Shown here piece by piece: positions 1 through 9,313 of a DNA stretch of 15,014 nucleotides (position 1 is the stretch's first letter; every line of letters begins with the position of its first letter). A model generated the notes under the pieces. It did no database searches and was not told the DNA's origin. It saw only the letters and a program-made list of their open reading frames with translations. A program made the position numbers and the translations under genes. The stretch covers positions 1 through 15,014 of the forward strand of contig CAIVDB010000060.1 in the NCBI GenBank assembly GCA_903904545.1. The letters run 5' to 3'. The stretch comes from an uncultured bacterium. Its GTDB lineage: Bacteria; Patescibacteria; JAEDAM01; Absconditabacterales; Absconditicoccaceae.

Positions 1-26
1 TGTTTTATATTCCTCTTTTTTTACCC

Positions 27-839
27 ATGACCTCTATAAACTGAAATACTTCTCCCTCGGAAGGATGAAATACTCCCCCTCCTGTAGAGAATAACCAAGA
101 ATACATCCCTATACTCAATCTTCAAACCAAGGTCAATCTTCTTTCATTGAAAAAATCGATGGAGACCGTAGCCAAAAATGGCACATATCTATGGAAGACT
201 AAAGATTGATTTTCATGTAAATCGGTTTTTCTCGATGGGAAACGAATAGGTAAAAAACCTGACAAACATGTCGATGTCTATGATACGCAAGGGAAGAAAT
301 TCCAAAGGGCTCGAGAACGAGAAGCTATCAGTAAGGCTATCTTAGACAAAAACACAAAGAAAACATGATCTGAAGAGCCGATAGTTTCTGAACTTTCTGA
401 ATTTCTCAAACAAAAGAGATCCAATAGCATCATCTATTATGTCCCTGTCGAAGATGGCAAAGGAAATATTGTAAAATATGAAATCATGTATATCTCCAAA
501 GACAGCTCCTCAGAGATTCTTAGATTCCCTATCAAAGATCTTAACTGAAAAGTTATTAGACAACAAACTATAGCAAGAGGAATCCCCTTAGAAAGACCTG
601 ATGTCGACCCTATAGACTTATTCTGTATTGGAGGAGGTATATTTATGTCTTTTGCAAAAGGATTGGCCACTGTTGCTCCCAAAGTAGGAATAAATCTTTC
701 GAAAGTTGCAGTAAATGAAATGTCTCATGGTGCAGTATTCCTTCAGACCCTATGAAAGGAGATACCCAAAGAGATTTTCCAACAAGTTACTCAGACCGGA
801 GTAAATATTATTGATGAAGAAGTACTAGAGAAAAACTAA
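27..839 (+). CDS. Hypothetical protein of unknown function, possibly 5'-truncated
   Basis: This open frame ends in TAA and contains six in-frame TGA codons read as Gly. From the ATG at 27 it gives 270 residues. The frame stays open to the window edge, so the true start may lie outside. I chose the ATG at 27 because TATATT at 6-11 could be a -10 box with a very short leader, as proposed for atpB. The N-terminus is rich in Gly, Asn, Pro and Ser (TSPSEGGNTPPPVENN). The middle is charged and looks beta-rich. The C-terminal third has one moderately hydrophobic segment, LFCIGGGIFMSFAKGLATVAP minus its last residue, around residues 198-217. There is no signal peptide and I recognise no domain. The gene converges on minus-strand genes across a terminator. 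A GGAGGAGG stretch lies 8 bases before an in-frame ATG at 645, which could start a 64-residue C-terminal product. Coding status is well supported; function is not known. Confidence 0.7.
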
Positions 840-918
840 GATATAGATGATGAGTATTTATGCCTTTAACCGTATAAGCTATCTTTATAGAATTTTTTTA
901 TGATTTTTCTTTCTAATG

Positions 919-950
919 AAAAAAGACACGAGGATTACTCTGTCTCTTTT
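919..950. terminator. Bidirectional intrinsic terminator
   Basis: The stem is GACA-GAG (925-932, with C929 bulged) paired with CTCTGTC (938-944), with a GATTA loop. Six A residues precede it and TCTTTTT follows, so it can stop transcription on both strands. It lies between the convergent genes ending at 839 (+) and 1039 (-). The rest of the gap (840-1038) holds no gene I can support. Confidence 0.6.
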
Positions 951-1038
951 TCTTAAGGGATCTGTTGACGGTATCTTGATACAGATAACGAAGTAAGTGA
1001 ACATCACTCGCTACTAAGATAGGAAATTACTTATTATC

Positions 1039-1464
1039 TTAGAGAATTATGCCTCCGGTAGCATACATCCATTCTAGAGGGCTCTGTGGAGCTTCTGTGA
1101 GGAGTTTACTACTGTATTGTTTGAGCATTCTTTCATAAAAATCTTCGAAAGAGCTTTCAGACAACATGGATAACGATGGCGATGTCACTGTATTTTGACC
1201 AAAACAAATTTGGTCAGCAGTTCTGTCTTCTCCCTGAAATACAGGAAGCGCAGTTTGACTGTGAGTGTATCGTTGTTTCTTTACCTGATACGAGGTACTT
1301 TCTAGACCTTGATACATCAAGATCATTTTCATTTGTCTTTTGTACTGAGTACATTGGACAAGTGGGAACATACGTTCCGGGTCGATTGCTCTTCTCGTGG
1401 AAGAGACTTTTGCATTACTTTTCTTCATAAAAAAAATTATTTTTGTTTTATCTCTAATTTCCAT
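1039..1464 (-). CDS. Hypothetical protein, 141 residues
   Basis: This minus-strand frame ends in TAA, has no in-frame TGA, and uses AGA for Arg as its neighbours do. I took the ATG at 1464; an in-frame TTG at 1488 would add eight residues, and a later ATG at 1428 is also possible. Further upstream the frame is closed by TAG. The protein is polar, with a basic N-terminal half and several Cys residues (VQCTQYKRQ, DQICFGQN). I see no signal peptide or membrane segment and recognise no family. A plausible minus-strand promoter lies upstream (1521-1548). A competing 84-codon frame exists on the other strand (1176-1430). I prefer the minus strand because it is longer, agrees with the neighbouring minus genes, and has the promoter. 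It could still be non-coding. Confidence 0.45.
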   Translation of the reverse strand: MEIRDKTKIIFFMKKSNAKVSSTRRAIDPERMFPLVQCTQYKRQMKMILMYQGLESTSYQVKKQRYTHSQTALPVFQGEDRTADQICFGQNTVTSPSLSMLSESSFEDFYERMLKQYSSKLLTEAPQSPLEWMYATGGIIL

Positions 1465-1520
1465 CTGCACACTATTTGCACAAGCCAAAGGCCTAGAGAT
1501 TTGACCTTTCGGTAAAAGTA

Positions 1521-1548
1521 TGTATAAGACAATATATACCTAAATCAA
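1521..1548 (-). promoter_or_regulatory. Putative sigma70-type promoter for the 1039-1464 gene
   Basis: On the minus strand, TTGATT (1548-1543) is followed after 16 bases by TATACA (1526-1521). A GAAAGG stretch lies downstream at 1510-1505. It is too far from the ATG at 1464 to serve as its ribosome binding site. Confidence 0.4.
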
Positions 1549-1565
1549 GATGAAAAATATTTATT

Positions 1566-1778
1566 TTAATAATCAGAGATTACTATACCTTCTTTCTCGA
1601 TGAGTAATTCGTCATGATCATTGACGTGGGACACTTTAAATTCATCAAAGGTATATATTTTATCTCCTTTGAGGTGAACCACACCATTTTTTGGTAAATC
1701 ACTAAGATGAGTAATGACATTCACAATCTTTCCCTCACGGATAATGAGATGAGTACATCCCTTTACTTCTTTTGGCAT
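1566..1778 (-). CDS. Small hypothetical protein, 70 residues
   Basis: This is a short minus-strand frame ending in TAA. I chose the ATG at 1778 (MPKEVKGCTHLIIREGKIV); an in-frame TTG at 1784 would add two residues. There is no Shine-Dalgarno sequence. The product is acidic at its C-terminus (DELLIEKEGIVISDY) and looks like a compact beta-strand-rich protein, with no signal peptide or membrane segment. It starts 24 bases after the GIY-YIG gene on the same strand, so the two are probably cotranscribed. I do not recognise a family. Confidence 0.55.
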   Translation of the reverse strand: MPKEVKGCTHLIIREGKIVNVITHLSDLPKNGVVHLKGDKIYTFDEFKVSHVNDHDELLIEKEGIVISDY

Positions 1779-1802
1779 TATCAAACCAGTAGAAAATAAA
1801 AA

Positions 1803-2042
1803 CTATTTAATCAGTGCTTCTTTCTTTTCTTTCCCAATTCTTTTGATCTTATACTCTAATTTACTTGCTTCATTTCTATCCCCTGCTTCTTGATGTCGAA
1901 CCAATGTTACAGGACGCCTGCTTTTGGTATATCTTGCTCCGACCTTGGAATTGTTGTGATCGAAAATTCTTTTTTCTATGTCTTTGGCGATACCGGTATA
2001 TAGGGTATTATCGCAGCATCTCACTATATAAACGTATCGCAT
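1803..2042 (-). CDS. GIY-YIG domain endonuclease, single-domain (YhbQ/UPF0213-like)
   Basis: The 79-residue product is a complete, minimal GIY-YIG nuclease fold of the type found in small stand-alone proteins such as YhbQ. The GIY strand is YVYIV (residues 3-7) and the YIG motif is YTG (15-17). The conserved Arg is in EKRIFDHN (R25, with H29 nearby), and the metal-binding Glu is probably E63 in the C-terminal helix. All expected catalytic positions are present, so a metal-dependent DNA endonuclease is likely; the natural substrate of this subfamily is not settled. I chose the ATG at 2042 because family members begin a residue or two before the first strand. An upstream in-frame ATG at 2108 would add 22 residues unlike the family. 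There are no in-frame TGA codons. The gene leads a minus-strand pair with the 70-residue gene downstream. Confidence 0.85.
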   Translation of the reverse strand: MRYVYIVRCCDNTLYTGIAKDIEKRIFDHNNSKVGARYTKSRRPVTLVRHQEAGDRNEASKLEYKIKRIGKEKKEALIK

Positions 2043-2107
2043 GTATTTGACCAGAAGTATAAAAATGGATCCTCTTTTTGGGGGATAAAGAGATACTAAA
2101 GATTCCA

Positions 2108-2135
2108 TTGTTTATTGGTAGGAGAAGAGTATATT
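2108..2135 (+). promoter_or_regulatory. Putative promoter of the cold-shock gene
   Basis: TTGTTT (2108-2113) and TATATT (2130-2135) are separated by 16 bases. This predicts a start near 2142 and a leader of about 43 bases before the ATG at 2185. The leader is U-rich, with no Shine-Dalgarno sequence next to the start codon. Confidence 0.5.
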
Positions 2136-2184
2136 TATTTCAGTGAGTTCTTTACTCATATTTTATTATTTTTTTAATGCTACA

Positions 2185-2388
2185 ATGGAAACAGGTACTG
2201 TAAAATTCTTCAACGAAGACAAGGGATTCGGTTTTATCAAGAATAATGCTGACGGTAGAGAATCGTTTGTACATATATCTATGTTGGGTGGACTCACTAT
2301 CAAGGAAGGTGATGTCGTTAACTATGATATCGAACAATCAGATAAAGGTCAAGACAAAACTAATGCAGTCAATGTAAGAATGGCTTAA
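2185..2388 (+). CDS. csp: Cold-shock domain protein (CspA family)
   Basis: The 67-residue protein is a single cold-shock (OB-fold) domain, the usual CspA length. The opening METGTVKFFNEDKGFGFI is typical, and RNP1 is KGFGFI (13-18) and RNP2 is FVHIS (28-32). These surface aromatics bind single-stranded RNA or DNA; family members act as RNA chaperones and antiterminators. I chose the ATG at 2185 because homologues start exactly there. An in-frame ATG at 2143 would add 14 hydrophobic residues that do not fit the family. The gene stands alone between its own promoter and terminator. There are no in-frame TGA codons; its glycines use GGN. Confidence 0.95.
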   Translation: METGTVKFFNEDKGFGFIKNNADGRESFVHISMLGGLTIKEGDVVNYDIEQSDKGQDKTNAVNVRMA

Positions 2389-2413
2389 ATGAATGTGATT
2401 ACCTACGTAGTCG

Positions 2414-2440
2414 AAAATGAGGGTCAAACCTCATTTTTTT
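2414..2440 (+). terminator. Intrinsic terminator after the cold-shock gene
   Basis: AAAATGAGG (2414-2422) pairs perfectly with CCTCATTTT (2429-2437) around a GTCAAA loop, and the T run continues to 2440. The A-rich left arm means it may also act weakly on the minus strand for the exonuclease gene that ends at 2456. Confidence 0.9.
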
Positions 2441-2455
2441 GTATAATGAAAATAA

Positions 2456-3016
2456 CTATTCTAGAGAGATGTGTCCCCTCTTTGCGAGTTCTATAAAACA
2501 GTCTTTTGTTGCTTGGATATCTGCTAGAGCATCATGAGCATTATCAAATTCTTTATCGAAAAGATAGGTATAGAGCAATCCCAATCTTGGCCTTTTCTTT
2601 GGTAATTCTTTGATATGGGCGGTATCTTTCATCGTGCAAAATGTCTTTATACGATCCCAATTATACTCCTTTCCTATATTTTCACAATCCTGTCTCAACA
2701 TCCTTACGTCGAAGGAAATATTGTGTCCAACAAGATAATCAGCACTTTCTACATATTCCAAAAACGTATCTATATATCCATCCATATAGTCATACGCCTC
2801 TACCATAGCTTTGCTAATACCATGCACCCTTTGTGCAAAATAATTTATCTTGGTGGTGATATTGATGTATTGATTGATTCTTGCTTCTTCATGAAAATCC
2901 TTACCATCAAAGGTTCCATAAATAGCAGCAAATTGAAGAATCTGGTCTGTACAGGAAAGTCCTGTCGTCTCGGTATCGATGAACAAAAGAGTATGTCAGG
3001 TTTTTTTCTTTTTCAT
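2456..3016 (-). CDS. DnaQ-like DEDDh 3'-5' exonuclease
   Basis: The product (186 residues) is a stand-alone exonuclease domain related to the epsilon subunit of DNA polymerase III. All DEDDh catalytic residues are present. Exo I is FIDTETTG (D14, E16), Exo II is VGHNISFDVRML (D103), and Exo III is HDALADIQATKD (H161, D166). It should remove nucleotides from 3' ends using two metal ions, in proofreading or in DNA or RNA trimming; a polymerase-bound role cannot be shown from here. The start at 3016 (MKKKKTGHTLLFID) depends on reading a TGA as Gly at residue 7. Under the standard code the gene would need a TTG start inside the first beta strand. It lies downstream of the beta-helix gene on the same strand but is separated from it by a terminator. 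Confidence 0.93.
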
Positions 3017-3082
3017 GGAGGAGGTATATATAAATAGTACTGTAGATATAGGGATGCTAGTTCGATAAGCTATTGATTTTTC

Positions 3083-3113
3083 AAAAAAAGCTGTGCTAAA
3101 AAAATAACACAGC
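3083..3113 (-). terminator. Intrinsic terminator of the beta-helix gene
   Basis: On the minus strand, a 9-bp stem (GCTGTGTTA, 3113-3105, with TAGCACAGC, 3098-3090; one G-U pair) encloses a TTTTTT loop. It is followed by seven T (3089-3083). It lies 24 bases past the TAA at 3137 and separates this gene from the exonuclease gene. Confidence 0.9.
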
Positions 3114-3136
3114 AGAATATGGTGGTATATATTCTT

Positions 3137-4933
3137 TTATTCCAAAATCTTGCTTCCGAAAAATGCCGTGGTGCCTATAGGCATATTTTTAGATCACAAA
3201 ATAGTACTTCCATTTCTAATGACACACTTGCAAGGGACATAACTATTCTCAATATATACTCCTGAGCGCGCTTCTTCAGTCTCTTGATTCATATTTCTTC
3301 CATGTCACAAAATACGGGTCTCTGCACCTATAGAGCTATCCTTGATGACTGCTCCAACAATCGTAGTCCAAGAGTCTATGATCTTTGCATCTGGACTTTG
3401 ACTAGCATCGATATCAGAGTTATGGATAAGAACATTTTCTCCCACCGTCATTGCAGAGATCTTTGTTTTTCCATGGATAATAGACCACCTACTCACCGTA
3501 CTCTTTTCTATCTTCTTCTCTCCGTTTGCATGAAATACTACTCAATGTTTGATGTGACTATCAGATATTGTTAGACTTCCTCCTTCATCTCCACTTCTAT
3601 TGACTATGAGTCATTCAATATAGGAATTCCCCGTAATCTTTGTCTCTCCAACATTATACATGATGGCTCCAGGGTTCATAGTTACCGTATCCTCGATCTC
3701 TACCTTGGTAAAATCTCCTGGGTATTTCTTTACTTCATAGGCTTCCCCTTTTGCTTCAGCTGCTTGAACTTGTAGTGATTCCTTATAGTAATGATATAAA
3801 AATTCATCTTTATCCTTTGGTAAATCAATATTCACAAAATGGCCCTGATTACGTTCTATAGTCTCTACATGTTCTGCCCCATGGATTTTTTTGACTAACT
3901 TATACATTGTGGGGAAGGTATGATTATCTTCCAATACATGATCATTAAATCTATCTAGGAAGGCTAATGATGGTCCCATCTCTTTTAATTTTTTCCTATC
4001 TTCTGCACTATGCACATGGACTAACCCTTTGAATGTTTGTTGCGCCCCTGTATCAAAATATTGAAAGCTTTCCATGTCTGTTTGGTTCCCTATGTTCTCT
4101 TTGGTAATCTTTACTCCCGGCAGGACGACGGTATTACTTGGTAAGCTTACCCCCTCCCCTATCGTAGCACCATCTCAAACAATACATCCACTTCCGATAC
4201 TGCATCATCTTTGGAGATGACAACCGAATCCTACTGTCGTATAATTTCCATCTTTTCAGGAGTTGATAGTTACCCCATCTTCGAGTGTAGAGTTGATTCC
4301 TATGAAGACCCTATCCCCTATAAAAAATTCAGCTGTCTTATCTGTAGTGTCTTCTACTTTGAATCATACATTGTGAGCAAGAGAAGTATTATCGCCTATG
4401 CTTATTTTCACTTGTTTGTCGGGACGATTACAACTAAAAGCTCTAAGCTCCTGGATATTTGATCATTTACCGATACTTACTTGCATATTGTGGAATTGCA
4501 TGGGTCACTTTTCTTGATTTCATTTTTTATTATTATTGAATAATCTATAGAGACTCAAGGGTGCTACAAAGGTATGAGCACCTTTTTCGAAAGAATGGTT
4601 CCCTTTCTCGTCAGCGCCCCTTATCCTATCTTTTCTATGTAAGGCATATTGTTTCTCTGAGATATAAAAGAAGAATGTGTCCTCAGAGGTCAGTAGACCT
4701 TTCTCTATTTGATCTAGAAGCGACAATCTTTCTTCCTCTCCGCCTTTCCTTTCCAAAACATTAGTAAATTCTTCAAGAGATAATGTCTCAGATACTGGTT
4801 CATTTTCCATGATTAAATTTTCTGTTAAATCAGTTAAAACAGGTTCTGTCGTATGGGGTATTTGATTTCCAGGGATCAAGAGACTTTCCTTTCTCATAGA
4901 AGTTCCTACTCCGTTATCTTCTTGTGTGTTCAT
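3137..4933 (-). CDS. Large hexapeptide-repeat (left-handed beta-helix) protein
   Basis: With UGA as Gly, one continuous 598-residue protein emerges, with eleven in-frame TGA codons. Residues 1 to about 150 are charged and mostly helical, with no signal peptide. About 155-285 form hexapeptide repeats of the left-handed beta-helix type, for example SIGSGCIVGDGATIGEGVSL. About 287-395 is a helical, charged insert (EDRKKLKEMG, KDEFLYHYYKE). About 400-598 is a second beta-helix (VSRWSIIHGKTKISAMTVG). Such helices are best known in acyltransferases and in the acetyltransferase half of GlmU. I see no nucleotidyltransferase motif, and no catalytic His can be assigned safely. The protein may be a cytoplasmic transferase or a structural beta-helix protein. 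It is monocistronic, with its own promoter, strong ribosome binding site and terminator. Confidence 0.85.
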
Positions 4934-4941
4934 GATATATT

Positions 4942-4948
4942 CTCCTCC
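4942..4948 (-). promoter_or_regulatory. Strong Shine-Dalgarno sequence for the beta-helix gene
   Basis: On the minus strand GGAGGAG lies 8 bases before the ATG at 4933 and fixes that start. I found no comparable motif at correct spacing before the other confident starts in the window. Confidence 0.85.
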
Positions 4949-4971
4949 ATAAAATTTAAAAATCGGACCTG

Positions 4972-4999
4972 CTTATATAAAATCTCAGTAAGATTTCAA
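4972..4999 (-). promoter_or_regulatory. Sigma70-type promoter of the beta-helix gene
   Basis: On the minus strand TTGAAA (4999-4994) is followed after 16 bases by TATAAG (4977-4972). The expected leader is about 30 bases and contains the Shine-Dalgarno sequence. Confidence 0.65.
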
Positions 5000-5092
5000 G
5001 AGAAGTTTCTATCTATATCTAGATTATTCTATATTGGTTGTTTTTTTCTTTTATCATGACTTGAAAAATATCTGCTAATCCTTATGTATTAT

Positions 5093-5124
5093 TTGAAATT
5101 AGCATGATGTATCTTTAGTATAAT
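5093..5124 (+). promoter_or_regulatory. Promoter of the ATP synthase operon
   Basis: A perfect TATAAT lies at 5119-5124. The best -35 match, TTGAAA at 5093-5098, is 20 bases away, which is longer than optimal, so the -35 assignment is uncertain. Transcription would start about 5131-5133, leaving a leader of only 6-8 bases before the atpB ATG at 5139. Confidence 0.6.
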
Positions 5125-5138
5125 GGAACTTGACATAT

Positions 5139-5927
5139 ATGGAAGCAATCAAATTCTTACCTGAGTATATTCACCTGTGATGATTACAGCTCTCCCAGAC
5201 CATTATAGCCTCTCTGATAGGGACTATTTTTTTCGCTCTCTTTACACTTATCTATACCTTACTTAGAAGAAACAACCCTCACAATAAATTTACCAACCTT
5301 GTCGATGTAGGCATAGAAGAGATTACCTTATTTTTTCAAGAGCTAGGGGGGAATGTCCCATTAAGAATTGTTAAATTTATTGTATTCATTTTTTTCTATA
5401 TATTGTGGTGCAATATCATTGGGCTATTGGGCGACATGTTTGTACTTGTTATCCCTGGTTCACATTTCTATTTTAGACCCGTATCTACGGATGTCTTCTT
5501 CAATATGACCATTGCTTTTGTTTGTGTTGTTTGGTCTATTATATATGGATTCCAGAATAATTGATCTCATTATATCGAGAAGTATATCGGGTACAAAGGA
5601 CTTGGAATCGTGCCTAAAGTAACTGGTATAGCTAGTTTTATAGGCAAAATCTTTGATATTGTCGTATGACTGTTTATAGGATTGATAGAAATCGTCTGAG
5701 AGATAGCCAAAATATTGTCTTTGTCACTGAGGTTGTTTGGGAATATTCTTGCTTGAATGGTCCTTTTGGGGCTAATTGTCTTTGCGACAACAAGCTTCAT
5801 CAAGATACCGCTATTACTTCCTCTTGCTGTAGTATTCTTTGAACTCTTTGTTGGATTCTTGCAAGCATTTGTCTTTAGTATGTTAGTCTTGGTATATTTC
5901 AAAATGGCATGAGAATCACATCATTAA
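5139..5927 (+). CDS. atpB: F-type ATP synthase subunit a
   Basis: Subunit a forms the two half-channels that carry ions to and from the c ring in the membrane. The 262-residue protein has several hydrophobic segments. It carries the essential Arg in SLRLFGNILAG (R198), matching E. coli R210, and the conserved last-helix motif LAVVFFELFVGFLQAFVFSML (only the core is diagnostic). Seven in-frame TGA codons give Gly, including one in the NILAG stretch next to the essential Arg. The ATG at 5139 is the first in frame after a perfect -10 box and gives a normal length. There is no Shine-Dalgarno sequence. It is the first gene of the operon, with 29 bases to atpE. Confidence 0.95.
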
Positions 5928-5956
5928 AATGTTTTTATCTTTATAATTATATACAT

Positions 5957-6175
5957 ATGACTTTACAGTACATTGGAGCAGGAATTGCTATTGGTATGGC
6001 TGGTTGCGGAGCAGCGCTTGCCTTAGGAATGATTGGGAAATCTTGGTTAGAATCATTAGGAAGAAACCCTGATGGTGCTAAGAATTATTTTGTGCCTGCT
6101 ATTTTGGCGTTAGCATTGACAGAAGCTGTCGCTATCTATGGGTTTGTTATTGCATTCTCTATGTTGAGTCAATAA
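5957..6175 (+). CDS. atpE: F-type ATP synthase subunit c
   Basis: Subunit c is a two-helix hairpin that makes the rotor ring. The 72 residues are a standard length. Helix 1 is Gly/Ala-rich (GAGIAIGMAGCGAALALG), the polar loop is ESLGRNPDGAKN, and helix 2 carries the ion-binding carboxylate E56 in LALTEAVAIYGF. The hallmarks of Na+-binding rings are not evident: the Gln position of Na+-type helix 1 aligns with Leu, and the residue after the carboxylate is Ala rather than Ser or Thr. A proton ring is therefore the more likely reading. I chose the ATG at 5957; an upstream ATG at 5909 overlaps atpB and adds a non-family extension. There are no TGA codons. Confidence 0.96.
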   Translation: MTLQYIGAGIAIGMAGCGAALALGMIGKSWLESLGRNPDGAKNYFVPAILALALTEAVAIYGFVIAFSMLSQ

Positions 6176-6242
6176 CATATTTTCTGGTATCACTCTCAGT
6201 ACTTAGAATATAGTATGATACTTTTTATTTATGTGAACAGTG

Positions 6243-6734
6243 ATGGAAGAACATATATCAACCACGACCATTATCATAAACGTGCTTATACAAGTGGCTA
6301 ACTTGGTCATATTCTTTTTGTTGTTCAAATATTTCTTGTGAGATAAGATAACTCAATCGCTTGAGGAAAGAGAGCAACTTATCAAGAAGCTTAAAAATGC
6401 AGAATCTGAGTATAATGCAATCATTCAGCAAGCTGAAGCGAAGAAGGAGCTTATTCTTGCTGACTCTTTGCATAAACAAAAAACTATCCTTCAAGAAGGA
6501 GAGCTCTTGAATAAAAAACTCAATCAAGAAATCCTGGATGATGCTCAGAGAAAAGCAGAAGAAATCATCAAACAGGCTGCTACTGAGACAAAAAGAGCAC
6601 AAGAAGAATTGGCAAGCAACCGAGAATTAGCAGTCAAAACCACTACTAAAGCAGTAGTTAAAAAACTTTTAAAAGATGATAAACACTTGCAAGATGACTA
6701 TCTCAAGACATTGGTAGATGATCTCAAGGATTAA
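6243..6734 (+). CDS. atpF: F-type ATP synthase subunit b
   Basis: Subunit b is the peripheral stalk. The 163-residue protein has one N-terminal membrane helix (about residues 9-32, VLIQVANLVIFFLLFKYF). A long charged coiled coil follows, rich in Glu, Lys and Ala (DDAQRKAEEIIKQAATETKR), and is the usual layout. One in-frame TGA lies just after the membrane helix (G33). The ATG at 6243 is chosen; an in-frame ATG at 6231 would add four residues (MGTV) through another TGA and cannot be excluded. A TATGAT at 6214-6219 might be a secondary -10 box, without a clear -35. Sequence conservation in this family is low, so the call rests on architecture and position between c and delta. Confidence 0.92.
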
Positions 6735-6771
6735 ACTATTGGTATAGACGTATTTTATTATACACTCTCTG

Positions 6772-7233
6772 ATGAAAAGATTTATCTCAAATGAAGACCT
6801 CGTACGTAAATTTTTCGTAGAAGCCTTGGAAGAAAAGGAAGTGCTTCGTCATCTTTTGGTGATTGTTTCACTAGTCAAACTCTATGGACATAAACTTAAT
6901 ATTTCTCAATGATATTTACAGACCATCAAAGAAAGTTATCCTGATATTGTAACATTATATACACTGCTCCATACTCTGGGAAAGATAAATCTCAGTGATC
7001 TTACTGCTATCGTAAAAATCTGCAAAAAAACGTACACCCAATATAGAAAAGAATTTACTATTGGAGCAAATAGTATTACTCAAGGAGCCCTGGAAGAATA
7101 TATTCACCAGCACTTTGATAGTGCTGATGTGGAATTCAATAAGATCCCTGTGCTTGGTATCGATCTCAAAGGAGAATGATATCGTTATCATAGAAATATA
7201 GATATTGATCTCACTACCCTATTGGGCAATTAA
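6772..7233 (+). CDS. atpH: F-type ATP synthase subunit delta (divergent)
   Basis: Position between b and alpha and overall make-up point to delta (OSCP), which ties the peripheral stalk to the top of the catalytic head. The N-terminal 110 residues are alpha-helical. The C-terminus (EFNKIPVLGIDLKGEGYRYHRNIDIDL) looks like a diverged form of the delta C-terminal strand region, which normally reads as a GG.. strand followed by an SV...L helix. At 153 residues it is shorter than the typical 175-180. Two TGA codons give Gly. The start at 6772 is the first ATG after atpF and gives a family-like charged N-terminus; no Shine-Dalgarno sequence is present. Without its neighbours I would not be confident of the family. 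Confidence 0.75.
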
Positions 7234-7267
7234 TTATTAATTATTTTTACTCTCTTAGAGCTATTCA

Positions 7268-8776
<1,509 letters not shown>

Positions 8777-8800
8777 TTTTAGTTCCAATTCCTTAGCTCA

Positions 8801-9262
8801 ATGCTCCTCAAAATTATCTCCCCTAGCTCAGTTGTGTATCAGGGTGAAGTACTCAAAGTACTTGTGCCTACTGTCGCATGAGAGATTGGGATACTTCCCC
8901 ATCATATTCCCTTGACAAGTATTATCACTCCTTGAGTAGTAAAGTTTTTACCCAAAGGGAAAACAACAGAAGCCTTTGTGGAAGGAGCCGCATTTTTGTT
9001 TGAAGATGATATGGTCGTTCTCTCTGTGGGGAAGGGATTGATTTACCTAGATGGAGATACTGTAGAACTGCTTATCAATACAGCATCTACTGATGTCACT
9101 TCTGATAAAGAACTTTTGGAAAATATGAAAGAAAACCTAGAAAAGGAGATTCAACAAATAAAACTCAAGGGAGATATCAATGAGATAGAAAAAGCATACA
9201 TGTCCTTACACAAAATCACTGCCGATCTCAAATTACATAGGATCAAACACAAATCCCAGTAA
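8801..9262 (+). CDS. atpC: F-type ATP synthase subunit epsilon
   Basis: Epsilon sits on gamma at the rotor foot and regulates hydrolysis. The N-terminal beta-sandwich has the family signature GEIGILPHHIPLTS (27-40), whose first Gly is TGA-encoded. The C-terminal part (about 95-153) is a long charged helical region (ENMKENLEKEIQQIK), the type that can extend to inhibit the enzyme. The length of 153 is slightly above the usual 130-140. There are two in-frame TGA codons. Its place, between alpha and gamma, is unusual: atpC normally follows atpD at the end of the operon. The ATG at 8801 gives the expected first strand (MLLKIISPSSVVYQGE). No second atpC is present after atpD in this window. Confidence 0.93.
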
Positions 9263-9270
9263 AATAGTGG

Positions 9271-9305
9271 TCTTTAGTCTTTAGTTGTTAGTTTTTAGTT
9301 GTTAG
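9271..9305. repeat. Heptamer array upstream of atpG
   Basis: Five uninterrupted 7-bp units: TCTTTAG, TCTTTAG, TTGTTAG, TTTTTAG, TTGTTAG. They fill most of the gap between atpC and atpG. The shared core TTAG also marks the array on the other side of atpG. Confidence 0.85.
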
Positions 9306-9313
9306 TTCTATTA

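Noticed and set aside
1014..1042. An 8-bp inverted repeat (CTAAGATA and TATCTTAG) over the stop codon of the 1039-1464 gene
   Set aside because: There is no T run on either side and the loop is 13 bases, so I do not call it a terminator.
1176..1430. An 84-codon + strand frame
   Set aside because: It overlaps a longer minus-strand frame that agrees in strand with its neighbours and has an upstream promoter. Neither is certain, but I keep the minus-strand one.
4520..4933. A separate 137-residue minus-strand gene ending in TGA at 4520
   Set aside because: The TGA is in frame with the downstream hexapeptide-repeat region and reads as Gly, so this is the N-terminus of the 598-residue protein.
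5957..6175. A sodium-translocating c ring
   Set aside because: The Gln of helix 1 and the Ser/Thr after the carboxylate, typical of Na+-binding rings, are absent, so I favour protons.
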